Assembly: GCA_041686935.1 (NCBI GenBank)
Contig: JAWLCW010000015.1
Span: 1 to 64,000, forward strand
DNA from: Mariniphaga sp041686935
Lineage (GTDB): Bacteria; Bacteroidota; Bacteroidia; Bacteroidales; Prolixibacteraceae
DNA length: 64,000 bases
Direction of reading: 5' to 3'
Each line of letters opens with the position of its first letter. Positions within the stretch are counted from its first letter, which is position 1. Of the stretch, positions 56,258 to 64,000 are shown piece by piece. The notes beneath the pieces were generated by a model. It had not been told where the DNA came from. It saw only the letters and a program-made list of their open reading frames with translations, and did not search any database. Both the position numbers and the translations under genes were made by a program.

Positions 56258-56813
56258 ACCAGGTGAGCGATAAAAGGCAGCTCCAAAAATGTGGAAACGG
56301 GGAACGTTTCTTAGCTGAAACCGGAACCATTTCTCCCCTTCCTTCGGGAAGGCACATCAGAGGAGCCGAAGTTTGAACCAGGAAGTCTGGAAACCATCGG
56401 TTCATTCAATCAACTGGAAGAGAACCAGACGTTCTTTCAAGATTGAGTCTTCAGGCAGGAGCCCGCCAACCGAAAGGAAGGCATTTAAAACTTCGGTTTT
56501 TTTTAAAAGACACACTGCGCTGCATCGAATGGTTCACACCACGAAATGCAAATTGCCAATGACAAATTCCTTTGGGAATTCGCCAAAAGCACTGAAAGAC
56601 ACTTCGTCCGGGAAGGCAATCCGGAAAGCCGAACGGACTGCTCAAAAGTTTAGCCGTAGAAAGCTAAACCCGAGAGTACAGGGCAAACAAATTCATCTGC
56701 AAAGATGAATCAAAGCCGGCCACAATAACAGTAGCCTGGCGCTCGGGAAAACTTCGGTTGACCTAAGTGAAATGGGAGCTATTCGTAAAAGAGTAGTTCC
56801 CATTTGTGTTTTA
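56258..56813 (+). ncRNA. Putative structured non-coding RNA of about 555 nt
   Basis: The 872 bases between the fucosidase and the next gene hold no credible protein: the longest plus-strand frame (111 codons from 56373) is basic and low in folded-protein signals. A promoter-like box precedes, and a strong terminator ends it. Inside are stable hairpins: a UUCG loop in CCTTCC-TTCG-GGAAGG (about 56337-56352), a UUCG loop in AAAAC-TTCG-GTTTT near 56487-56500, GTTTAGC/GCTAAAC near 56649-56669, ATTCATCT-GCAA-AGATGAAT (GNRA loop, 56691-56710), AATTCC/GGAATT near 56565-56579 and GAAACG/CGTTTC near 56294-56310. CCGAAGTTT (56366-56374) can pair perfectly with two copies of AAACTTCGG (56488-56496, 56749-56757). 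I see no RNase P, tmRNA, 6S or rRNA core. Function unknown. Confidence 0.6.
56770..56813 (+). terminator. Strong terminator ending the putative RNA
   Basis: Left arm 56770-56784 and right arm 56791-56805 form a 15-bp stem with two G-U pairs (core AAATGGGA / TTCCCATTT) around a GTAAAA loop, followed by GTGTTTTAT. It ends a transcript before the gene at 57008, so that gene needs its own promoter. Confidence 0.8.
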
Positions 56814-57007
56814 TACACTCCTGGTTTACTATGCTAAACGGAATGAGTCGCTTCAAAAGAGATTCTGTTAGTGCAATAGTTGAAATTCCGCAAGCGCCGG
56901 CATTTTTTGTATTGAAAAAAATGAATTCCCCGGCATTTTTTTAATCCCATTTCGTATTTTAGGCTTTTAATTGAATCAAACTGAATTTTGACTTCAAAAA
57001 ACGCAAA

Positions 57008-58165
57008 ATGACTGACAAAAAAGTATTTGTTTCCGGATGTTTCGACTTGTTGCACAGCGGCCATGTGGCCTTCTTTAAAGAAGCTTCGCAATATGGTGAT
57101 TTGTATGTGGGTATTGGTTCAGATAAAACCATTGAGGAATTGAAAGGTCGCCCCACAGTGAACAGTGAACAGGAAAGGTTGTACATGGTAAAAGCTGTTC
57201 GCCATGTAAAAGATGCTTTCGTGAATGCTGGAAGTGGCATTATGGACTTTGAAACCGATTTACAAAAGCTTCAACCCGATATTTTTGTTGTGAATGAAGA
57301 CGGATACTCTCCGGCAAAAAAACAACTTTGCGAAGTAATGGGCATTGAACTGAAAGTTTTGGAACGAATTCCCGATGCCGGATTACCGCCGCGCTCTACT
57401 ACAGCTATCCGCAGTTCAGGAATGTGCGTTCTCCCTTACCGCATCGACCTGGCAGGAACATGGATTGACCAGCCCTATGTTTCAAAATTTTACCCGGGCT
57501 GGGCAATCACCCTCTCGCTTGAACCTATTGTTGAATATAACGAACGCTGCGGCATGAGCACATCAACCCGGAATGCTGCAAAAAAAATATGGCCCCACAG
57601 CCTGCCTCTGGGTAAACCGGAGAAGTTGGCTGAAATGCTTTTTAAATTTGAAAACAATCCGGGTTCGAAAATCATTTCCGGTGCGCAGGACGCCATTGGT
57701 ATTTGTATGCCCGGTCTGGTACGCCATTATTACAATAATGAATTCTGGCCGCTTAAAATTGAATCGGTACACGACGATGACATCCTCGACTGGCTGGAGG
57801 AACATATTTATATGGTGCTGCTTTGGCCCCGACCACAGAACCTCGACTTACTCCAAAACACCAACATCAACACCGAAAATGTAAAAAAACTTACCGAAGC
57901 GGCCGAAAAAGCCTGGGATGCTATTCTAAAAAAAGATTTAAAAACGTTTGCTGCTGCTTATCTCGATTCATTCTACGCACAAACAACCCTTTTCCCTGCT
58001 ATGATGAATTCAGAAATTGAAAAAGTGATTGATAGTTATAAACCCGAAGTACTTGCATGGAAACTGGCCGGCGCCGGAGGTGGCGGTTACCTCATCCTGG
58101 TTTCGGAAAAACCGGTGAGAGGGGCAATGAATATAAAAATAAGAAGAAAAGAATCGGGAATTTAG
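57008..58165 (+). CDS. Nucleotidyltransferase / GHMP-kinase-like fusion
   Basis: A 385-residue protein of two parts. Residues 1-135 are a cytidylyltransferase-type domain with GCFDLLHSGHVAFFKEAS (HSGH at 16-19) and SGSD-like GSDKTIEEL and a late RSTTAIR, as in TagD/RfaE-type enzymes. Residues about 138-385 are GHMP-kinase-like: YRIDLAGTWIDQPY at the start and KLAGAGGGGYLILV near the end. The usual GHMP phosphate-loop motif PxxxGLxSSA is replaced by NNPGSKIISGAQDAIGI, so the kinase may be altered or inactive. It may activate a sugar (kinase then nucleotide transfer, as for heptose or fucose-type sugars), but the substrate is not visible. It follows the structured RNA. Confidence 0.8.
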   Translation: MTDKKVFVSGCFDLLHSGHVAFFKEASQYGDLYVGIGSDKTIEELKGRPTVNSEQERLYMVKAVRHVKDAFVNAGSGIMDFETDLQKLQPDIFVVNEDGYSPAKKQLCEVMGIELKVLERIPDAGLPPRSTTAIRSSGMCVLPYRIDLAGTWIDQPYVSKFYPGWAITLSLEPIVEYNERCGMSTSTRNAAKKIWPHSLPLGKPEKLAEMLFKFENNPGSKIISGAQDAIGICMPGLVRHYYNNEFWPLKIESVHDDDILDWLEEHIYMVLLWPRPQNLDLLQNTNINTENVKKLTEAAEKAWDAILKKDLKTFAAAYLDSFYAQTTLFPAMMNSEIEKVIDSYKPEVLAWKLAGAGGGGYLILVSEKPVRGAMNIKIRRKESGI

Positions 58166-58181
58166 CACACAGAAATTATAA

Positions 58182-58197
58182 ACTGACCGTTAAGTCC
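58182..58197. promoter_or_regulatory. Third copy of the TetR operator-like core
   Basis: ACTGACCGTTAAGTCC matches the operator core at 222-236 (ACTGACCGTTTAGTC) at 14 of 15 bases. It is 86 bases before the guanylate-kinase-like gene, in a short gap after the fusion gene. Chance is possible but such a close match is unlikely in 64 kb; only one half of the palindrome is clear. Confidence 0.35.
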
Positions 58198-58282
58198 ATT
58201 TTGAAAAAAGAAAAACAATGGTTTTTAAAGCATGATTTAAAATAATTGTATTGCATTTCAAAAAAAATAAAAAACAAGAATA

Positions 58283-59035
58283 ATGAACGCTCAAAAAAAT
58301 CGTCTTGTAATTTTTTCAGGCCCTTCGTGTGTGGGTAAAAGTCCGCTGGCCAAAGCGCTGGCAAGGTTTTATCCTGAGTTGCACAAAGCTATGGTGCCAC
58401 TTGTATTATACAACAGCAGGGCTCCCCGTCCGGGTGAAACCGATGGCGTGGATTATCATTTTCGTCCGCGACCTGAAATTGAAAAACTGAAAGAGCCGGA
58501 GCGTTTTGTTGTGATGGATGTGCGCGGCGATTTGCAGGCCCTCGATCTGCAGGAGTTAAAAGAAAATCTGAAAAAAAATGACGTACTTTTTGAAGGAAAT
58601 CCTTTTGTGGGGAGAGTTTTGCAAACACATCCGGCACTGGAAGGGATTAACCGGTTAAGTGTTTTTATGTCGCCTGTTTCCAAAGAAGAAATCCTGTTTC
58701 TGAAATCAATAGAACCGGCTAACTCTTTGCAGGACTTTATTACGGATGTGATGCGCCGGAAGTTGCTTCGCCGCACCCGAAAACAAAAAGGCGAACTTTC
58801 GCAGAAAGACCTGGAAAACATTGAAAAACGTGCGTCCAGCGCTTTCCGTGAGTTGCAGGATGCCCATCACTTTCAGTATGTTATTCCCAACCATGACGGT
58901 GAAGACAGCGAAAACTGGGATGCGTTTTACTATCCACTCGGTGATGCACGCAAATCGCTGCTGGCATTTGCCGACCTGCTTCGGGGATTGAATCCGGAAT
59001 ATGCGGAATGCTGGGAAGATTTTTTATCTGATTGA
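58283..59035 (+). CDS. Guanylate-kinase-like P-loop protein
   Basis: A 250-residue protein with P-loop FSGPSCVGKSPLAKAL (Walker A GPSCVGKS) and the guanylate-kinase GMP-binding region YNSRAPRPGETDGVDYHF. It also has VMDVRGDL and an extended C-terminal region (residues about 190-250) not found in standard 190-205 residue Gmk. The Gmk phosphate-binding lid motif is not clear. It is probably a divergent nucleotide or sugar kinase rather than the housekeeping enzyme. It follows the GHMP-fusion gene and precedes a Nudix-type regulator. Confidence 0.75.
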   Translation: MNAQKNRLVIFSGPSCVGKSPLAKALARFYPELHKAMVPLVLYNSRAPRPGETDGVDYHFRPRPEIEKLKEPERFVVMDVRGDLQALDLQELKENLKKNDVLFEGNPFVGRVLQTHPALEGINRLSVFMSPVSKEEILFLKSIEPANSLQDFITDVMRRKLLRRTRKQKGELSQKDLENIEKRASSAFRELQDAHHFQYVIPNHDGEDSENWDAFYYPLGDARKSLLAFADLLRGLNPEYAECWEDFLSD

Positions 59036-59158
59036 AATATATCTTCGCCTGGCGTTAAACCATCAAACATTTGGCGAACCATAGTTAGATCATTGATCTC
59101 AAATTAATACTTAAACCCAAAGTATTTCTTTATTTTGCATAATAATAAAAGTTAAAAA

Positions 59159-59902
59159 ATGCCAGTTTTTGATTTTAAAAAATTTCTCACTCATATTTCG
59201 CTCGATTGCGTCATTTTCGGATTTCATCAAAACCAACTAAAAGTTTTACTGCTGCGAATGAAATATTCAAAAGCCTGGGCACTTCCTGGTGGTTTTGTCA
59301 AAATGGATGAATCTCTGGAAGAAGCTGCAGAACGTGTGCTTAAGGAGCGCACCGGACTGAACAATATATTTTTACAACAGTTTCATCTTTTTAGCGATCC
59401 CAAACGCTCAAAATCGAATCCTGCTGTAAAAGACCTTGAAAAATCAGGTTCAGGTGAAAATTCAGTTTGGTTTTCACAGCGGTTTATTTCGGTGGGATTT
59501 TATGCGCTTGTTGATTTTGAAAAAGTACATCCCCAACACGATTTCTTCTCTGACAAATGCGAATGGAAAACATTGGAAGATATTGGAAGTCTGATGATGG
59601 ATCATCAGAAAATATTGGATAAAGCACTGGAAACATTACGATTACACTTGAGTTACCAACCCATTGGATACAACCTGCTTCCTGAAAAATTTACCATGCC
59701 TGAGTTACAAAAGCTATATGAAACCATATTAGGAAAAAGCCTTGATCGCCGCAATTTTCAGCGGAAAATTCTTTCGTATAAAATTTTAAACAAACTGGAT
59801 GAACAAAAAAAAGGAGGAGCATTTAAGGCTCCGTATCTCTATGAGTTTAATCAGAAAAATTACAACAAGGCTTTAAAGGAAGGATTCAGCGGAGGTTGGT
59901 AA
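59159..59902 (+). CDS. Nudix-fold/winged-helix regulator (NrtR/AraR-like)
   Basis: A 247-residue protein with a Nudix domain (about 12-140) and a C-terminal winged-helix domain (about 160-230, FTMPELQKLYETILGKSLDRRNFQRKILSYKIL). The Nudix box reads GGFVKMDESLEEAAERVLKERTGL: the REUxEE core is changed to RVLKER, so hydrolase activity is doubtful and a ligand-sensing role more likely. In Bacteroides a Nudix-type regulator of this layout (AraR) controls arabinose genes; other NrtR proteins control NAD genes. Its neighbours here suggest a sugar-linked regulon. It may also be a pathway repressor for the gene before it. Confidence 0.85.
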   Translation: MPVFDFKKFLTHISLDCVIFGFHQNQLKVLLLRMKYSKAWALPGGFVKMDESLEEAAERVLKERTGLNNIFLQQFHLFSDPKRSKSNPAVKDLEKSGSGENSVWFSQRFISVGFYALVDFEKVHPQHDFFSDKCEWKTLEDIGSLMMDHQKILDKALETLRLHLSYQPIGYNLLPEKFTMPELQKLYETILGKSLDRRNFQRKILSYKILNKLDEQKKGGAFKAPYLYEFNQKNYNKALKEGFSGGW

Positions 59903-59934
59903 GGATTCTGTTTTTGAACAAAAAGATTTCACTT

Positions 59935-62145
59935 TCATTTTTCTTCCAAAAAATACCTCAATTGGTCGAGCATTATTGGTACATCGTCATTTTCGATGCC
60001 CTGGGAAAGGAGGTGAGGCAGATCTTCTTCGAAAACTTCGATGAATTCATTTTCGGAAAAACCTTTTTGTGAAATTGATTTTTGATAATATTCAATTGCA
60101 GAAATGCGATTTCCCAGACTCCAACTTACGTGTCCCATATTCATAAAATCATGCTTATTTGGCTCATCTTCAATTAATTGATTTAAATATTTTTTAGCCT
60201 GTTCTTTTTTTCCGGTAAGAAAAGAACACCAGGCAATGGGTCGCCACACTTTTTTGTTACCCGGAGCAAGGTATTCCACCTTAAAATAGCTTTTCAGTGC
60301 TTTTTCATATTCATTTAATTCCAACAGGCAATGGCCAATATTGAGCTGGGTACTCAGGTTGTCCGAATCAATTTTTTCAGCTGCCTGATAATATTCCAGT
60401 GCCTTGCCGGGTTGTTTCAGATTCCGGTAGCAAAGCGCTATTTTTTTCAGGTTCCACAGCCTGTTAATATCATACAATTCAGCTTTTAAATAACCTTCCA
60501 GCGCTTTTTCGAAATCACCCAGATTCTGGTAACAGTAGGCAATTTTCTGATACAATTCACCATTTTTTTCCTGTTCGAGCAAGTACTCAAAAACTTCGGC
60601 CGCATCCTCGAAATGGTTTCTTGCAAAATAGAATTCTCCAATGTTTCGAAGCACTTTCGGATCTTCCTTCAGAATATCGCCCAATGCCAGTTTATTGTGA
60701 AAGTCGAAGCGCCAGGTAAAAATATCTTCGAAATCGTTTTTGCGCGGAAAAAGTTTGTAAAACCTGTACAAATCCTGAATATACTGGTTGGAAATGAATT
60801 CCGCCTTTCGCCCGGGCTGAGTCATTTCTTCGTCTTCCTCCAGTTCTTTTAGCTGATCCATTTCTGCATTGATGCCCTGCGCCATAAACTCACGGTTTTC
60901 TTTTGGAAGGCTTTGAATACTGAAACAAAACGAATACTTGTCTGAGTTACACAAAACAGGCGCTTTATCAAGTGCTTCCATCAGTCGCTGGCTTGTATCA
61001 TCGCTAAAGTCAAGCGCATTGGCAATTTCCGGATTTCCCGGAAAAAAAGGAATAAACCAGTTTCCCATTTCACTGTAAAATGGAAATGATTTGAGCATGG
61101 CAAACGACCCCATAAACACATCGGCACCTTCCATCTGAAGTTCAGAAAACTCCTGCATTTTATCCATTAAACCAGGAGAATCTTTAAAAATCTCTTCCCA
61201 GTCGGGATTTTTATCTTCTGAAAATCCTTCATCCATTAAACTGTCGAGGTTGATTTTGTTTTTCAGGTTCGGACTTATTTTTATCATTTCCGGAAGTATC
61301 TCATCGCGGATGCGTTGCTGCAGTTTTTCGGTTTCTTTGCTGCGGATGAACTGCATAATTACCCGCTCGAGGTTGCGTTTGAATTCCGGATTTTCATTCA
61401 TTATTTTCAACCGACCTGTAATTTCAGGATAAAACGGCATTCGGGCATCGTAACGGTAAAGGTTCATTAGCAAACCAACTAAAGCACGTTGGTTAATTTC
61501 CATTTCTTCCGAATCGTAAGCATTGAATAAAAGTGTAAATTTTTCGGTATCGAAATAGAGTTGCAGACTAAGCATGAGGGCAGTAACCATATACGATTTG
61601 TATGCAGGCAATACAACCGGGCTCATAATAAAGTTGCGTAATGGTTCGGCTTCGGCAGGTGACAGTTTGTCGGTAAACCAGATGTGATAGAACAATCTCC
61701 GCATTTTTTGCTGATGTTCTTTTGCCGCAGCGAGGGAAGCAGCCTCATCTCCCGGATTTTCATCATGAAGGTAGAAATCTTCCAGTTCGGATAAATAAGC
61801 AGAGAAACTGGCAATAAAATTGTTTTTAAAAAGTCGCTTTTTTTCATATTCAATGGCAGGAGAAAACCTGAGCCGAAGAGCTTCATTAATTTTTTCAGCC
61901 AGTTCAAAAACCGATACTATCAGTTTACGATAAACCTTCTGACGCTCAGGATCGTTAATTCCCTCAACGGTATATTTCAGCATAAAATGGTAGGTTTCTT
62001 CCAGATTTTTATATTCATCGTAATATATTCCGAGGCCATTTTCAGAAATAAGTTTTCCCAGCATATCAAACGCCGGTTTTAACCTTCGTGCTGTCAGATT
62101 GCTGCAAATTTCGGTATATATTTTTTTGAGTTCCTGTTCTGTCAT
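59935..62145 (-). CDS. Large TPR-repeat protein
   Basis: A 736-residue cytoplasmic-looking protein (no signal peptide) starting MTEQELKKIYTEICSNL at ATG 62145; an in-frame TTG at 62151 is a rejected start. The N-terminal 470 residues are helical without a family I know. The C-terminal part (about 470-700) has TPR repeats, for example NHFEDAAEVFEYLLEQEKNGELYQKIAYCYQNLGDFEKALEGYLKAE, LKQPGKALEYYQAAEKIDSDNLSTQLNIGHCLLELNEYEKAL and others. It is a probable protein-interaction scaffold. It converges with the Nudix gene. Confidence 0.85.
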   Translation of the reverse strand: MTEQELKKIYTEICSNLTARRLKPAFDMLGKLISENGLGIYYDEYKNLEETYHFMLKYTVEGINDPERQKVYRKLIVSVFELAEKINEALRLRFSPAIEYEKKRLFKNNFIASFSAYLSELEDFYLHDENPGDEAASLAAAKEHQQKMRRLFYHIWFTDKLSPAEAEPLRNFIMSPVVLPAYKSYMVTALMLSLQLYFDTEKFTLLFNAYDSEEMEINQRALVGLLMNLYRYDARMPFYPEITGRLKIMNENPEFKRNLERVIMQFIRSKETEKLQQRIRDEILPEMIKISPNLKNKINLDSLMDEGFSEDKNPDWEEIFKDSPGLMDKMQEFSELQMEGADVFMGSFAMLKSFPFYSEMGNWFIPFFPGNPEIANALDFSDDTSQRLMEALDKAPVLCNSDKYSFCFSIQSLPKENREFMAQGINAEMDQLKELEEDEEMTQPGRKAEFISNQYIQDLYRFYKLFPRKNDFEDIFTWRFDFHNKLALGDILKEDPKVLRNIGEFYFARNHFEDAAEVFEYLLEQEKNGELYQKIAYCYQNLGDFEKALEGYLKAELYDINRLWNLKKIALCYRNLKQPGKALEYYQAAEKIDSDNLSTQLNIGHCLLELNEYEKALKSYFKVEYLAPGNKKVWRPIAWCSFLTGKKEQAKKYLNQLIEDEPNKHDFMNMGHVSWSLGNRISAIEYYQKSISQKGFSENEFIEVFEEDLPHLLSQGIENDDVPIMLDQLRYFLEEK

Positions 62146-62242
62146 TTTCAATATTCTTATTCAAATTTTGACCAAAATAAAAACTCATCAAAAAACAAAC
62201 CAAGTAAAATAGTATGCGGAAATGGCAGAAACGGAAAATTTT

Positions 62243-63109
62243 TCAATTTTCACCAATCCTTTCAAAAAGAAACCGGGCAATGCTGGTTTCAAATTCGTCC
62301 ATGTGTTTAACCGGAGTATGACCAGCTCCCTGTATTGTAACCAGTTCATTTTTAACATTATTTTTGTCCAGTTCAGCTTTTAATTTTACCGAATTGGAAT
62401 AAGCCACCAACTTATCTTCTGTGCCATGTACGATGATTACCGGAGGATCGTTTTTGTCCACATCCGGTTCGCCCCACTCAGGTGACGGGCTACCCCAAAG
62501 ATTAACAAATACTATTATTCCTGATTTTTCCACCCCCGGAATGTTATTGTTATCATTCAAACACAAATTTGTACCCAGAATTCCGCCGGCAGAGCCTCCG
62601 GCAACAATAATTTTTGAAGGATCTATTTTCAACGCTTCTGCATTTTCACGAAGCCAGACGAGGGCTTTTCCGGCATCTTCAACAGCATCGTAAATAGTTT
62701 CCTCCGGATTTTCCCTTGGTTGTTCCCGAATCCTGTAATCAATGGACAATCCCACATACCCTTTCATGGAAAACCGTTTGGCCAGTTCAACAATGTACGA
62801 CTGGCTTTTATCGTTTCCCGGCCGGAAGCCACCGCCATGAATCCATAAAATAACCGGGCGATTCTCCATTTCATCGCCTTGCGGAGAATAAATATCCAGT
62901 TTAAGTGTTTCCAATTCTCCTTTCTCATTTACCGATTCAGCGAATTTTATATCTTTTTGAATGTCAACTTCCTCAAAAATTCTATCCAGATAACGCATCT
63001 TTTCCTGCGACTGGTTTTGCCGAGTTTTATTCGGAAAAGAAAATCCTGAATGAATAAATGCAACTGCCAAAATTAACAGAAATGTACTTTTGCATGAATA
63101 ACGACACAT
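62243..63109 (-). CDS. Secreted alpha/beta hydrolase, esterase type
   Basis: A 288-residue enzyme with an N-terminal signal region (MCRYSCKSTFLLILAVAFIHSGFSFP) and an alpha/beta-hydrolase fold close to hormone-sensitive-lipase-like esterases: oxyanion motif WIHGGGFRPGND, nucleophile Ser in VAGGSAGGILGT, catalytic Asp region VIIVHGTEDKLV and His in GAGHTPVKH. Probably a carboxylesterase or acetyl-esterase that removes acyl groups from glycans. It shares direction with the sialidase-like gene upstream (42 bases). Confidence 0.9.
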   Translation of the reverse strand: MCRYSCKSTFLLILAVAFIHSGFSFPNKTRQNQSQEKMRYLDRIFEEVDIQKDIKFAESVNEKGELETLKLDIYSPQGDEMENRPVILWIHGGGFRPGNDKSQSYIVELAKRFSMKGYVGLSIDYRIREQPRENPEETIYDAVEDAGKALVWLRENAEALKIDPSKIIVAGGSAGGILGTNLCLNDNNNIPGVEKSGIIVFVNLWGSPSPEWGEPDVDKNDPPVIIVHGTEDKLVAYSNSVKLKAELDKNNVKNELVTIQGAGHTPVKHMDEFETSIARFLFERIGEN

Positions 63110-63151
63110 GGTATTGACTTTTAATAATTATGCAATAAAGTTAAAGAAAAT

Positions 63152-64000
63152 TTAACTCCTGAAGTTTTTATTCGGTGAATTCCAATGAATTCGCGCCACA
63201 AAAACGCTGCCGTCGGATCCGTATTTTTCCACACCACGCGGCTGCATCCATTCCGAAACGGTAACCCAGGTTTCATTTTCGCTTACATCGGTCACTCCGA
63301 AATTTCCGAGACGTGCACCACGTTCCGGAACCAGAATTTGTTCGGTATCCCGGATGACGCATAATTTTTCCGGGTCGACCTGTGCCATAAACAGCGGCGC
63401 CCTGTGCCGGAAAACATGGTTGTTGCTTGCGCCACGACGGGTGTAAACCAAAAACAGACCTTCGCTGTGGGTAACCCAATGCTGCTGGGTATTGTAATTT
63501 CCAAGGTCACTGCCGTCGTCAAAAGTCCACGGCACATATTTTTCAAAGTGTAACCCGTCTGTACTGCGTGCAACAAATCCTTTTTTATCGTTACGGATAG
63601 TCAGGAAAAAACGATTATTGAATTTCGTCAGCGAAGGTTCTCCCAAACCACGGGTGTCGTCGTTTAGTTCCAGTTCTGAACCATGTTCGAGGTAACGAAG
63701 TGCTTCTCCGTCGAAAGAACACAGGCAGACGGTAACCTGTGAATTTTTCCCCGGTGGATTAAAATATACAGGCAGGAAAATTGTACCGTCTTCCAAATCA
63801 AAACGTTGTACACAACCAGCGCCGGAGTTGAAAAACTTTTCCTCAGCAGGCATTTGAAGTTTTTTCCAGTCGCCCCAGTTTCCGGTTTCGGCATTGTAAA
63901 CCGAATAGGAAGTATGACGCGGTCGGGGACTGGTCACTTTCCAGTCGGGTGTGTAAACAACTGTATGTCCGGTGCCGAGTAGTTTTTCGGAGGACTTATG
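63152..64000 (-). CDS. Sialidase-like beta-propeller protein (partial, runs off the right edge)
   Basis: An open frame of 282 residues plus stop, entering from the right edge of the window in frame, so its start is outside. It is beta-rich with propeller-type repeats (RGLGEPSLTKFNNRFFLTIRNDKKGFVARSTDGLHFEKY is a BNR/Asp-box-like element), and it resembles the secreted exo-alpha-sialidase-type proteins of Bacteroidota. The catalytic residues of true sialidases cannot be confirmed from this part. It is upstream of the esterase gene in the same direction, so the two may be co-transcribed. Confidence 0.7.
   Translation of the reverse strand, partial: HKSSEKLLGTGHTVVYTPDWKVTSPRPRHTSYSVYNAETGNWGDWKKLQMPAEEKFFNSGAGCVQRFDLEDGTIFLPVYFNPPGKNSQVTVCLCSFDGEALRYLEHGSELELNDDTRGLGEPSLTKFNNRFFLTIRNDKKGFVARSTDGLHFEKYVPWTFDDGSDLGNYNTQQHWVTHSEGLFLVYTRRGASNNHVFRHRAPLFMAQVDPEKLCVIRDTEQILVPERGARLGNFGVTDVSENETWVTVSEWMQPRGVEKYGSDGSVFVARIHWNSPNKNFRS

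Noticed and set aside
56373..56708. 111-codon frame inside the RNA-like region
   Set aside because: Very basic, no hydrophobic core, no family likeness, and the stretch is better explained by stem-loops with UUCG and GNRA loops and a terminator.
1..64000. CRISPR arrays, tRNA or rRNA genes
   Set aside because: I saw no regular spacer-repeat arrays, no cloverleaf with TTCGAATC-type T-loops in the gaps, and no rRNA-like sequence. The word repeats are not regularly spaced.

Overview
The window reads as a chromosomal segment of a Bacteroidota bacterium, probably class Bacteroidia near the Marinilabiliales/Prolixibacteraceae (the lower rank is inference). Signs: type IX secretion C-terminal domains of both kinds (ends of the genes at 18370, 24284 and 44525), a GldF-GldG protein, a short RpoD-type sigma factor, DUF4290 beside murA, -7 promoter boxes of the TAnnTTTG type, and several secreted glycan-degrading enzymes. 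A run of 100 N at 17183-17282 is flanked by a perfect 99-base duplication, so this is a scaffold, probably metagenome-assembled.

Layout. 0-5.2 kb: a TetR regulator with operator-like palindromes and a four-gene operon for outer-membrane lipoprotein sorting (LolA-like protein, two LolC/E-type permeases, LolD-type ATPase). 5.2-12 kb: CAP-domain protein, outer-membrane barrel, PLP arginine decarboxylase-like enzyme, SSB, small proteins, a class I amidotransferase and a GH88/105 hydrolase. 12-22.3 kb: a histidine region (hisG, hisD, hisC, hisB, hisH) headed by a 14-residue His-rich leader peptide and an attenuator; purU, a T9SS cargo protein, a TlpA-like thioredoxin and argB are mixed in, and hisA, hisF and hisIE are absent here. 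22.3-36.6 kb: sigma factor, cold-shock protein, GH9 cellulase, surE, lpxB, gldFG fusion, dnaN, DEDDh exonuclease and small metabolic genes. 36.7-44.3 kb: minus-strand housekeeping block (Crp-like regulator, dnaJ, grpE, thioredoxin, murA, DUF4290, uvrD-type helicase). 44.5-48.3 kb: a T9SS type B protein and a histidine kinase split by an IS701-type element. 48.5-54.2 kb: AbgT transporter, nitroreductase, and a polyamine set (agmatinase, carboxyspermidine dehydrogenase and decarboxylase). 54.3-64 kb: GH29 fucosidase, a gene-less stretch that looks like a structured RNA of about 555 nt, a nucleotidyltransferase/GHMP-kinase fusion, a guanylate-kinase-like protein, a Nudix/winged-helix regulator, a TPR protein, an esterase and a partial sialidase-like protein.

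How the parts join. The decarboxylase at 7.2 kb plus the cluster at 50.7-54.2 kb would make spermidine from arginine via agmatine, putrescine and carboxyspermidine. Histidine genes appear controlled by ribosome stalling on the leader. Sugar genes at the right (fucosidase, sialidase-like protein, sugar-kinase-like fusion, Nudix regulator) suggest glycan salvage, but that is inference.

Best candidates for something undescribed: the 56.25-56.81 kb RNA; the TetR protein carrying a perfect EF-hand calcium loop; a family of word-like intergenic repeats (GAACTTTGAAC arrays, a CCGAAGG hairpin, a shared 19-mer) placed directly before start codons; and the nucleotidyltransferase/GHMP fusion whose kinase lacks the usual phosphate loop. 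All calls come from reading the sequence; no database search was possible.
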